From Bacillota bacterium (lineage in GTDB: Bacteria; Bacillota; Clostridia; Christensenellales; CAG-138): DNA of 25,786 nucleotides. The translations under genes and the position numbers were made by a program. Shown here in pieces: positions 16,697 to 23,547 of this stretch. The notes beneath the pieces were generated by a model that was not told the origin of the DNA, searched no databases, and saw only the letters and a list, made by a program, of their open reading frames with translations. The stretch's first letter is position 1; every line of letters starts with the position of its first letter. The stretch spans positions 1-25,786 of the forward strand of contig JAEWYO010000020.1 of the NCBI GenBank assembly GCA_023395595.1, read 5' to 3'.

Positions 16697-17734
16697 ATGT
16701 TAAGAGCCGACCACGACCTTGCTTTTCTGTTTCTCTTTGAAAATATCGCCTGGTATGAAAATGGCGCGGTGCGTATTCTGGATCGCAGGATTTATCCCGC
16801 ACGGGAGGAGTTTGTTACCTGCCGCACCCATCAGGAGGTTGCAAAAGCGATCACCGATATGGTGACGCAGAGCTACGGCCCGTTTCACGCGGCGGCGATG
16901 GGGATGGCGCTTGCCGCCTATGAGTGCCGCGACAAGACGGCAGCGGAGCAGAAGGCGTTTCTGAAAGCTGCAGCGGATGTCATCGCAAACGCGCGCCCGA
17001 CCACCGCGCGCAAGATGCGCACCTGGACGGACGACTGTGAACGGGACGCGTTTGCCGCGCTGGACGCGGGCAAAAACGCTTGCGACGCGATTATGGCTGG
17101 TGCCGTTGCGAAGTTCTCCCGCCGCTATGATCGAATCGATCGCGAGGCGCGCTTCTTCCTTGAAAAAATCCCGAAGAATCCGACCATCATGACCCAGTGC
17201 TATGGCGACGCGGATGTCGGCATGCTCCTGCGCGCCCTGCGTGAGCGCGGAGACGAAGCGAAGTTTTTCACGCCGGAGACGAGACCCTATCTGCAAGGCG
17301 CGCGCCTGACGGCAAGCGTGATTTGCGATATGGGGTATGAGGTCACGCTGATTACGGACAACATGCCCGGCTATGTGCTCGGGCACAAGCATGTGGACAT
17401 CTTCACCACCTCGGCGGATGTGATCACGCTTGACGGGCACGTGGTCAACAAGGTTGGCACCTTCCAGATTGCGCTCTGCGCGAACTATTATGGCGTGCCA
17501 TACTATGTTGCGGGGTTCCCGGATCGCACACATCCAGATATCGCTTCCGTCCATATCGAAGAGCGCAACGGGGACGAGGTGCGTCATGCGATGGGGATTC
17601 GCACCTGCAAGGATGCGGTCAAGGGGTTCTATCCTGCGTTTGATATTACTCCGCCGGAGCTGGTGACCGGGGTTGCGACCGATATCGGCGTGCTCAAACC
17701 CACCGAGCTTGCAGGCTATCAACCCGCGGAATAA
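16697..17734 (+). CDS. MtnA / eIF2B-alpha-like sugar-phosphate isomerase
   Basis: 345 aa. Methylthioribose-1-phosphate isomerase family, ketose-forming isomerase of methionine salvage. The catalytic pair is preserved: Cys168 (IMTQCYGD) and Asp241 (SADVITLDG), with substrate residues Asn251-Lys252 in VVNKVGTF and Gln200 in TRPYLQGARLTA. RPTT at 100-103 matches RPTAVNL of MtnA. The RGAP phosphate loop of classic MtnA is not seen: the matching place reads TQSYGPFHAAAMGMAL (57-72). So this is a divergent member and may use another sugar 1-phosphate. ATG 16697 follows AAAGGAG by about 8 bases. An in-frame ATG at 16649 has no such site. The divergent phosphorylase gene supports a methylthioadenosine route. 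Confidence 0.85.
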   Translation: MLRADHDLAFLFLFENIAWYENGAVRILDRRIYPAREEFVTCRTHQEVAKAITDMVTQSYGPFHAAAMGMALAAYECRDKTAAEQKAFLKAAADVIANARPTTARKMRTWTDDCERDAFAALDAGKNACDAIMAGAVAKFSRRYDRIDREARFFLEKIPKNPTIMTQCYGDADVGMLLRALRERGDEAKFFTPETRPYLQGARLTASVICDMGYEVTLITDNMPGYVLGHKHVDIFTTSADVITLDGHVVNKVGTFQIALCANYYGVPYYVAGFPDRTHPDIASVHIEERNGDEVRHAMGIRTCKDAVKGFYPAFDITPPELVTGVATDIGVLKPTELAGYQPAE

Positions 17735-17750
17735 ACGAATAATCGCGCGC

Positions 17751-17787
17751 AAAAAAAAGGCCGGCGGAGTTGCTTCCGCCGGCCTTT
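17751..17787. terminator. Strong bidirectional terminator
   Basis: AAAGGCCGGCGGA (17756-17768) pairs with TCCGCCGGCCTTT (17775-17787), 13 bp with a six-base loop. Eight A lie before it (T-run for the minus strand) and TTT ends it. It serves the MtnA-like gene (+) and the DUF3048 operon (-). Confidence 0.9.
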
Positions 17788-17801
17788 GCTGTGGCTCTTG
17801 T

Positions 17802-19031
17802 CTATCTTGCGTAACGAATCTTGATCTCCCGCGTGCTTGGCATCATCAAAATCCATGTGTTGCCGGGTTCCAGACGGAGGATTGTGCCGTCGTAGAGCAG
17901 ATAGGATGTAGGATCGTTCAGCGTCGGGCGGCTCCAGCTTCCGAATACCGCGCGCCCGTTGACGAAATACATACATTCGCCCTTGCCCGTCATCTCTATG
18001 CTGCGGTAGGTTCCATCATAGGCGGAAACGCGGACATACTGCACGATGAGGTTCTGGATCCGAATCGTTTCATTGGAATAGCCCAGTACGTCGTCTGTCG
18101 GCGTGAGAGATTTGCTCTCGCCCAGCACCTTTTTGGAGTTTTTATCGCTGCGGACAAGCTGGTTCTTTACGTTGTCATAGGTGAAGACCACACGCTCGGA
18201 ATCCGAACTGGTAAACGGAACGCCGATGCTGTCCACGTCCTTGCCCTTGTCATAGCGAACGCCTTTTTCAAAGGCAAAGCGGTTCTCGCTGTATGCTGCG
18301 GAAAACGGTCCGTTTTCCTCCACATACGGCAGAAGCTGGAAGAAGTTGGTGTGTTCGGAGATGGCGGTGATGGTCTCGTCGTGGTAAAAATACGCTGCAG
18401 CAGCGCCAGTGTTTTCAATGTGGTGCACAATCTTGCTGTCTGCAAGCATCGGATAGTCCGGCGTTGCCTGCTCCGGGTCGCCGAGGGAAACGTAAAGCCC
18501 GCCCCACTCCAGCGCGGTTTCGGCAAGATACGCGCGCGAGGTGCGCACGGGGCCGACGCGCTTTGGCAGCTCATCCGAAAACAACGCAAGATAGCGCGTG
18601 CTGTGGTCGTCGCGATCTAGCGGGAACTCATAGACCACGTCGGCAAGCATGAGCGCCGTCTGCGGGCGCGCCTGCGCCGCGTTGTCAATTGCAACCAGCA
18701 CGGGCTGATAGACCGCACCCTCCGGCAGCGGACGCCCCGTCGTGGGCGAGATGCCCTCGTTCAGCGGCGTGGGAGAAGGGGAGACTTCCGCCTCGCTTGC
18801 CGCTTCTGCCTGCGCTGCGGTTGGCGTTGCGGTTGCCTCGGCAACGGAGATAGAGTTGCTTACCGTGTCGGCGGCGATGATGACATCTGCGTCAGCGCTT
18901 GCATTCTGCCCCTGCGGCGGTATTCCCGTGACGGTTTGAATCACCGAGCAGCCGGAGAGCAGCAAAGCAAACCCTGCTGCCAGCGGCAGCAGAAGACGAA
19001 GCGATCTGGTTTTTTGCGTCGCGTTATTCAA
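17802..19031 (-). CDS. DUF3048 lipoprotein, copy 2 of a tandem pair
   Basis: 409 aa. N-terminal signal (RLLLPLAAGFALLLSGC) with lipobox LSGC, so Cys28 would be lipidated and the protein held on the outer face of the membrane. Residues 30-95 are a low-complexity Ala/Thr/Pro linker. From about 95 on is the DUF3048 (YerB-like) domain: GRPLPEG, VAIDNAAQARPQTALMLADVVYEFP, RYLALFSDELPKRVGPVRTSR, and the C-terminal half ending NGRAVFGSWSRPTLNDPTSYLLYDGTILRLEPGNTWI. Its start overlaps the end of the upstream paralog by 8 bases, so translation is coupled. The biochemical role of DUF3048 is unknown. The two copies differ mainly in the middle of the domain, so this is an old duplication. Confidence 0.92.
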   Translation of the reverse strand: MNNATQKTRSLRLLLPLAAGFALLLSGCSVIQTVTGIPPQGQNASADADVIIAADTVSNSISVAEATATPTAAQAEAASEAEVSPSPTPLNEGISPTTGRPLPEGAVYQPVLVAIDNAAQARPQTALMLADVVYEFPLDRDDHSTRYLALFSDELPKRVGPVRTSRAYLAETALEWGGLYVSLGDPEQATPDYPMLADSKIVHHIENTGAAAAYFYHDETITAISEHTNFFQLLPYVEENGPFSAAYSENRFAFEKGVRYDKGKDVDSIGVPFTSSDSERVVFTYDNVKNQLVRSDKNSKKVLGESKSLTPTDDVLGYSNETIRIQNLIVQYVRVSAYDGTYRSIEMTGKGECMYFVNGRAVFGSWSRPTLNDPTSYLLYDGTILRLEPGNTWILMMPSTREIKIRYAR

Positions 19032-20229
19032 TGGTCACCGGAAATTCAGCTGGATGTACGGCAATCCATGTGTTGCCCGGCTCAAGCGTGATTAGCGAGC
19101 CGTCATCCAACAGATAGGAGGTATAGTCTTCCGCGGTCGGGCGCGACCAGGTGCCGGTCACGTGCTGACCGTTGATGAAATAGTCGCACTTGCCGCTGCC
19201 GATCATGTCGCAGGTACGGCGGTGCTTATTATCGCCCTCTACCGAGCCGTAGTTCGCATACTGCACGATGAGGTTTTGGACGTTCATCTGCTCAGTGTTG
19301 AAGTTGTCGCCGTGGTCAATCAGCGTGCGGGTCATGCTCGGCTCACCGCTTTCAAAGCGGAAGAGGCGGTTCTTCTCCGCGTCATAGGTGAATTGAATCC
19401 AGTTCGGGTCTTTGTTGTTGTCAAAAGGAAGCGTCACCTTGGTAAACGGCTTTCCGTTTTCATAGGTGATGCCTTCCATGAAGTTGAAGCGCTGGCTCTG
19501 CTTGGCCTGATGCTCACCATAATAGCGGTTCACGAGCGCGGCAACGCGATAATACAGCGCGTGTACGCTGCCACGGTTGGTCTCCGCTGCGCGGAACTTA
19601 TAACCGTTGGGCGTTTCAAAATCGTCATAGGCGCCCACTTTGCGGTAAAACGTTTTGTTATAGCCGCGGAAATCACCCTTGGGTAGATACAGCGTGATGA
19701 GGTCCAGCGGGATGCGGCGGTACGGCTTTTTCAGCACGACATAGCCTTCGTGGAGGTACATGCAGTCCCACTCCTGCACCATGTCGATGATGTAATAGCG
19801 CGTGGAGCGCAGAGGACCGGCATAGAGCGGATAGTTGTCGTTAAACAGCGCCTGGAAGCGCGTAATCGCTTGTTCGGTCAAAAATTCATAGATAATGTCC
19901 GCTTCCATCAAGGAGGTCTGCGGTTTTGCGCCGTTGGAATTGTCGATGGACATGATAAACGGGCGCAGCGGCGTACCTTCCGGTATCTCGCGTCCTGAGG
20001 TGAGGGAGCGGTTTTTGGGTTCCGGCGTGGGAGTAGGGGAAGGCGTTGGCGTGGGAGAGGGCGTTGCGGTCGGCGCAAGCGTCACGGCGGGGGCTTCGAT
20101 TGCGGCGGGTGTTGCCGCGGGTCCGCCAAACGGCGCACAGCCGCCCAGCAGAAATGAAAGCGCGAGTGCGCCCGCAGATATTAGGATCAAGCCTTCACGT
20201 AATTGGCGCTTTGGTTGCGGTTGAATCAT
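19024..20229 (-). CDS. DUF3048 lipoprotein, copy 1 of a tandem pair
   Basis: 401 aa. The lipobox FLLGGC places the lipidated Cys at 31. A Pro/Thr/Ser repeat linker (TPSPTPTPSPTPTPEP) follows at about 53-70. The DUF3048 domain then runs from SGREIPEGTPLRPF to the end (IDNSNGAKPQTSLMEADIIYEF, RFQALFNDNYPLYAGPLRSTR, C-terminal GTWSRPTAEDYTSYLLDDGSLITLEPGNTWI). ATG 20229 is used; a TTG at 20232 is one codon upstream and better spaced from the AAAGGA site, so the start may be there. It sits 48 bases after the cohesin-domain gene and overlaps its paralog, giving a three-gene surface-protein operon. Function is unknown beyond the family name. Confidence 0.92.
   Translation of the reverse strand: MIQPQPKRQLREGLILISAGALALSFLLGGCAPFGGPAATPAAIEAPAVTLAPTATPSPTPTPSPTPTPEPKNRSLTSGREIPEGTPLRPFIMSIDNSNGAKPQTSLMEADIIYEFLTEQAITRFQALFNDNYPLYAGPLRSTRYYIIDMVQEWDCMYLHEGYVVLKKPYRRIPLDLITLYLPKGDFRGYNKTFYRKVGAYDDFETPNGYKFRAAETNRGSVHALYYRVAALVNRYYGEHQAKQSQRFNFMEGITYENGKPFTKVTLPFDNNKDPNWIQFTYDAEKNRLFRFESGEPSMTRTLIDHGDNFNTEQMNVQNLIVQYANYGSVEGDNKHRRTCDMIGSGKCDYFINGQHVTGTWSRPTAEDYTSYLLDDGSLITLEPGNTWIAVHPAEFPVTIE
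20022..20075. repeat. Six-base-periodic repeat encoding the PT/SP linker
   Basis: Degenerate ggcgtgggag/ggcgttggcgt units encode the Thr-Pro/Ser-Pro linker of DUF3048 copy 1. Such repeats can expand or contract by slippage. Confidence 0.6.
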
Positions 20230-20280
20230 CAAAACATCGCGTCCTTTCGTCCTAATAGGGAAACAGAGTCGAAGGAAGCA

Positions 20281-21012
20281 TCAGCGGCTTTTGTTTTTGC
20301 GAACGAGGAGGATGACCGTGAGCAGCACGACCACGAGCAACAGCCCGCCGCCGATGTAGTACACATTTGCACTGAGCGTACCTTCGGGTGCGGTCACGGC
20401 TTCCGGCGAGGCAGGGGCCTGCTCCGGTGTTGCGGTTACCTCCGGCGTTGCGGTCACTTCCGGCGTGGGAGAAGGGGTAGGCACTGGTGTTGCGGGCACC
20501 CAGGGTGTGACGGCGGGCGCGGGAAGTGGCGCGGTTCCGGCGGTGATTCCGCCGTCCTGAATGGCAACATAGGACTTGGTCTGGTTATATTCTGCGTCCA
20601 CACGGGTGACGATGCCGCTCGTGATGGAGACCGCGCTGCCCGTTTCACTCAGCAAGCGGAAGCGCAGTGTGAGCAGCGTGCCGGATTCTCCAAGCCCGAG
20701 CGCGCTGGCACAGGCGATGCGCACACGACCCGGCACGTCGGAATTGGCGATGGTATACTGCGCGGCGAAGAGATCGCCCGGCGTCATGGAGACAAACTGG
20801 AGTGCGGCACTGTCGTAGTTCAGGTCAAACTGAACGGAGTCCACCCCCGCGCAATTGTCCAGCAGCAACGGCAGATCGACCAGCGCGCCGTTTTCACCGC
20901 TGACGGTGCCAACCTGAATCAGAACGCTCTCTTCCTCCGCGCGCGCGTGCACAGGAAAAACAAACACAACAGCCAGCAACAGAGCGGAAAGAAGCAAAAG
21001 CGGACGTTTCAT
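20281..21012 (-). CDS. Cohesin-domain protein with C-terminal membrane anchor
   Basis: 243 aa. Signal peptide at 1-26 (KRPLLLLSALLLAVVFVFPVHARA). A cohesin-type beta domain occupies about 27-160, with VGTVSGENGALVDLPLLLDN, SVQFDLNYDSAALQFVSM, RIACAS, GTLLTLRFRLL and a final ITAG. A Pro/Thr-rich linker (about 163-215, repeats of EVTATP) leads to a hydrophobic helix (219-237) and a basic end VRKNKSR, so it is membrane-anchored with the cohesin outside. No sortase LPxTG is present. Cohesins bind dockerins on secreted proteins; no dockerin or glycoside hydrolase is seen in this window, so the partner is unknown. ATG 21012 follows GAGGTG by 6 bases. First gene of the operon with the DUF3048 pair. 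Confidence 0.88.
   Translation of the reverse strand: MKRPLLLLSALLLAVVFVFPVHARAEEESVLIQVGTVSGENGALVDLPLLLDNCAGVDSVQFDLNYDSAALQFVSMTPGDLFAAQYTIANSDVPGRVRIACASALGLGESGTLLTLRFRLLSETGSAVSITSGIVTRVDAEYNQTKSYVAIQDGGITAGTAPLPAPAVTPWVPATPVPTPSPTPEVTATPEVTATPEQAPASPEAVTAPEGTLSANVYYIGGGLLLVVVLLTVILLVRKNKSR
20422..20469. repeat. 18-bp tandem repeat in the cohesin-protein linker
   Basis: Two 18-base units (20422-20439 and 20440-20457) differ at two or three bases. A partial third unit begins at 20458. They encode repeated EVTATP-type residues. Confidence 0.75.
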
Positions 21013-21071
21013 CGATTGCACCTCATCTAGAAAAACGGTATGATAATAGGCGCAGAAAAACTGCATCCTTT

Positions 21072-21100
21072 ATGGTACAGCAAAATGCAGTGGAAGTCAA
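21072..21100 (-). promoter_or_regulatory. Probable promoter of the cohesin/DUF3048 operon
   Basis: On the minus strand TTGACT (21100-21095), a 17-base spacer, then TACCAT (21077-21072). The predicted leader is about 50 bases. Confidence 0.45.
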
Positions 21101-21273
21101 TTTGACCGCCTCTGCCGCTCTGGGAAAATCGCGCAAAACCGGCGTTTTTTCGCGCGGGAAAAGAGGCGTTTTGGTAAACAAACTGTAACGCCGCGCTGCG
21201 CCAAATCATCGGGAAAAACATGCGGTTCATCCGCCGCGCAAAGGCGCGATGTATCGAGAAGAAAGGCAATAAT

Positions 21274-22122
21274 ATGGAGAACATCGGGTACTATAACGGC
21301 ACATTTGCGCCGATGGAACAGCTCACAATCCCCGCGCTCGACCGCGGGGTCTATTTTGGCGACGGGGTCTATGAGGCACTTCGCGTGGAGCATCACCGCT
21401 TTTTCGCGCTCCAGGAGCATCTTGCCCGCTTTCGCGCGAGCTTGGCGTTTCTGCGCATCCCGTTTGCGATGACAGATGAAGCGCTCACGGCGATCTTGCA
21501 GGAGGCGGCGGATCGCGTGGACAGCGACTCCCAGCAGCTTTATTTTCAGGTGACGCGCGGCACGGCGACCCGCACGCATTCCTTTCCCGAGGGCGTGGAA
21601 CCAAACCTGATGATCCTTTCCCGCGCGGTGCCGCTGGCCGATCTTGCGGAATACCGCCGCGTCGCCGTGCTGCCGGACACGCGCTGGGGGCACTGCAACA
21701 TCAAGTCGCTCAACCTGATTCCCGGCGTGCTCGCCGCCCAGGTTGCCAAGGAGCGCGGTTGCAGCGAGGCGGTGTTTCATCGCGACGGGATCGTGAGCGA
21801 GTGCTCCAGCTCCAACCTGTTGATGCTCAAGGACGGCGTTTTGCGCACCGCGCCCGCTGACGAGCGGATTTTGCCGGGCGTGACACGCGGGCACTTTCTG
21901 ATGCTGGCGAAAAAGCTCGATATCCCCGTAGATGAAACGGCTTTCACACTCGATGAAATGATGGACGCGGATGAGCTGATGATCACCAGCACCAGCGCGC
22001 ATGGCTTGCCTGTTGGCTTTGTGGACGACAAGCCCGTCTGCGGGCGGGACGAGGCGCTGCTGCGCCGCCTGCAAAAGGCGTATCGGATGTTTTTCTGGGA
22101 TTCGATGGGTCTGGGGAAATAA
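21274..22122 (+). CDS. dat: D-amino-acid (D-alanine) aminotransferase
   Basis: 282 aa, PLP-dependent fold-type IV. It interconverts D-alanine and D-glutamate for peptidoglycan. The PLP lysine is Lys144 (CNIKSLNL; canonical Lys145) and Glu176 (GIVSECSSSN) contacts the pyridine nitrogen. Tyr33 in GVYEALRV and the Arg100/His102 pair in RGTATRTHSFP match the carboxylate trap that distinguishes D-amino-acid enzymes from branched-chain IlvE and from PabC. Length matches the family. ATG 21274 follows GAAAGG by about 6 bases; an in-frame ATG at 21220 has no ribosome site. It is a single-gene unit on this strand, ending near a hairpin repeat at 22159-22205. Confidence 0.93.
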   Translation: MENIGYYNGTFAPMEQLTIPALDRGVYFGDGVYEALRVEHHRFFALQEHLARFRASLAFLRIPFAMTDEALTAILQEAADRVDSDSQQLYFQVTRGTATRTHSFPEGVEPNLMILSRAVPLADLAEYRRVAVLPDTRWGHCNIKSLNLIPGVLAAQVAKERGCSEAVFHRDGIVSECSSSNLLMLKDGVLRTAPADERILPGVTRGHFLMLAKKLDIPVDETAFTLDEMMDADELMITSTSAHGLPVGFVDDKPVCGRDEALLRRLQKAYRMFFWDSMGLGK

Positions 22123-22158
22123 ACAGAGCGACATCTGAAATGTGAATTTGAAAGCAGA

Positions 22159-22205
22159 CAAGAACCACAAACGGCACCCCGTCCGGGGTGCCGTTATGCG
22201 TCAAT
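22159..22205. repeat. Hairpin-containing repeat, copy A
   Basis: A ~47-base element with a 12-bp stem, AACGGCACCCCG (22170-22181) with CGGGGTGCCGTT (22184-22195), flanked by CAAGAAcCACA and CGTCAAT. Copy B at 22702-22749 is nearly identical. No T-run follows the stem, though it may still end dat transcripts. Confidence 0.85.
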
Positions 22206-22225
22206 AAGAATTCTGCTTTCGAGGA

Positions 22226-22579
22226 TTACAAATACCTCTTTGCAATTATTTCAGTGCCTTTTAAGTAACTGTGTATTTCTTTATAGTACTCAACGTGCTG
22301 CAAAGTAGCTTTTGCTGCATTTTGCTGCATTTCCACTCCAAACTCAAGACCGATATTACATAAAAAATAATCGGTAGCGAACTCATTTATGGTTCGCGTA
22401 TAGCATGTACCGGATAGCATGGAACGTAAAACATAGATGTAATTCTGGCTTGAAGAATGGTTCATTCCTGTGTTCTTGGTTAACTGTTTGGTTCCATCAG
22501 AAAAATTTAGCTTTCCAAAGCAAACTTCTTTTCCAAGTGAATAAGTAGCAAACACCATTTCTTTTGTAATCCTTGCCAT
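22226..22579 (-). CDS. AT-rich small protein of unknown function between repeats
   Basis: 117 aa from ATG 22579, chosen because AGGTGG lies 5 bases upstream; a GTG at 22588 is in frame but overlaps that site. No signal or membrane segment. The central part, NHSSSQNYIYVLRSMLSG then CYTRTINEFATDYFLCNIGLEFG, then HVEYYKEIHSYL, resembles a domain I recall at the N-terminus of some HNH endonuclease-type proteins (pattern YIxxxxxMLxGxxYxRTINxxATxYFLxxI). No HNH motif is present here, so it would be a stand-alone domain or a remnant. Base composition is clearly more AT-rich than every neighbour, pointing to recent transfer. It has its own promoter and lies between two hairpin repeats. The family link is uncertain. 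Confidence 0.75.
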   Translation of the reverse strand: MARITKEMVFATYSLGKEVCFGKLNFSDGTKQLTKNTGMNHSSSQNYIYVLRSMLSGTCYTRTINEFATDYFLCNIGLEFGVEMQQNAAKATLQHVEYYKEIHSYLKGTEIIAKRYL

Positions 22580-22674
22580 TTTTACCACCTATAGTAGCGA
22601 TGATAACAAATATATATGTAGCTGTAAACACCACTTGGCGAATGAGATAATGCGTGCAAGGGAGTCAATTTGCA

Positions 22675-22704
22675 CATATAGTGTGATCTTGCTTTAAGTG
22701 TCAA
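22675..22704 (-). promoter_or_regulatory. Promoter of the AT-rich gene
   Basis: On the minus strand TTGACA (22704-22699), an 18-base spacer, then TATATG (22680-22675). The -35 box overlaps the outer edge of repeat copy B. The leader is about 90 bases. Confidence 0.6.
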
Positions 22705-22749
22705 GAATCACAAACGGCACCCCGAACGGGGTGCCGTTTACACGTCAAT
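22702..22749. repeat. Hairpin-containing repeat, copy B
   Basis: Same order as copy A: CAAGAAtCACA, a stem of AAACGGCACCCCG (22712-22724) with CGGGGTGCCGTTT (22727-22739), and CGTCAAT. It differs from copy A in one left-flank base, the two loop bases and three or four bases after the stem. It lies just past the stop codon of the convergent cyclase gene. Confidence 0.85.
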
Positions 22750-22756
22750 CGAAATA

Positions 22757-23338
22757 TTAGGATTCTTCTTCGTCCGAAACCAGAATCGCCCGGCAGGGCG
22801 CACCCTCTGCGCCGGAGATCTTCAGCGGCGCGGCATAGAGCAGATACCGCCCGTCTGGCACGTTGCGCAGTTCAAGGTTTTCCAGCACGGCAACGCCATA
22901 GCCCAACAGTGCCACATGCACGGAAAGCTCGTCTGAATACGAGCCGATCGATTGCTTGTTGGTACCGATGAGCACACAGCCTTGATTGTAGAGATAACCG
23001 ATGGCGCTCTCGGTGAGCTGTCCTTCGCCGTGCAGCAGAATGCGCGGGGCAAACGGGCGCTTCATGAAGTACATCGCGTCCAGCGGCGTTTTCGGCACCG
23101 TGAGCACCACACAATCACCCACGAACTGGGTCAGCGGCATTGCGGCGATGTCCTTGCCGTTTGCGATGAAGTGCAGCGGCGCGTCCACATGCGTGCCCGC
23201 GTGCATGCTCGTCTCCAGACGGCTGAGGTTATAGCTCTCTCCGTCCTTCATTTTGTGCATGGCTCTTAGGCGCGGCGGTTCGTCGCCGGGATATGGCAGC
23301 GCCTTGAGCAGGTCTCTGGAAATATCGTAAATCTTCAT
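22757..23338 (-). CDS. Metal-dependent cyclase / kynurenine-formamidase-like hydrolase
   Basis: 193 aa, cyclase family (PF04199 type). The metal-binding motif HAGTHVDAPLHF (46-57) supplies His46, His50, Asp52 and His56, as in bacterial KynB and related amidohydrolases. The start MKIYDISRDLLKALPYPGDEPPRL and late NLELRNVPDGRYLLYAAPLKISGAEGAPCRAIL also fit the family. ATG 23338 is chosen because conserved sequence starts there; an in-frame start at 23434 has no support. GAGGAA lies 12 bases upstream. No tryptophan-degradation gene is nearby, so kynurenine formamidase activity should not be assumed; the substrate is unknown. The C-terminus is acidic (VSDEEES). Confidence 0.9.
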   Translation of the reverse strand: MKIYDISRDLLKALPYPGDEPPRLRAMHKMKDGESYNLSRLETSMHAGTHVDAPLHFIANGKDIAAMPLTQFVGDCVVLTVPKTPLDAMYFMKRPFAPRILLHGEGQLTESAIGYLYNQGCVLIGTNKQSIGSYSDELSVHVALLGYGVAVLENLELRNVPDGRYLLYAAPLKISGAEGAPCRAILVSDEEES

Positions 23339-23492
23339 GGTTGCTCTCATTCCTCTTATCCACGGGCAGTTTGCCCGCGCTGGCCGCGTTTTTGCGGCAA
23401 GTTTCATTATACGTTGCATGGCCGCAAAACGCAAAGCGTAATTTTATGCATGTTTTTCGTCGAAAACCGCATTCACAACCGTTTGAACCGGA

Positions 23493-23522
23493 GAAAAACA
23501 GGCTCCCGCCGAAACGGGAGCC
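23493..23522 (-). terminator. Terminator of the ABC permease operon
   Basis: On the minus strand GGCTCCCG (23522-23515) pairs with CGGGAGCC (23508-23501), followed by TGTTTTTC. This is a classic rho-independent form. Confidence 0.85.
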
Positions 23523-23547
23523 CAAGAGAGAGAACGTGGGATAGCGG

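Noticed and set aside
20227..20247. Two-codon ATG-TTT-TGA mini-frame whose stop overlaps the DUF3048 copy 1 start
   Set aside because: The spacing to AAAGGA is attractive, but TTG 20232 or ATG 20229 can use the same site directly. Such a short frame can arise by chance.
15812..21030. Several 250-320-codon frames opposite the phosphorylase, DUF3048 and cohesin genes
   Set aside because: All are complements of motif-bearing genes and lack start signals or recognisable domains.
22159..22749. CRISPR-like repeat pair
   Set aside because: Only two copies about 540 bases apart, each mostly a self-complementary hairpin, with a gene in between and no cas genes.
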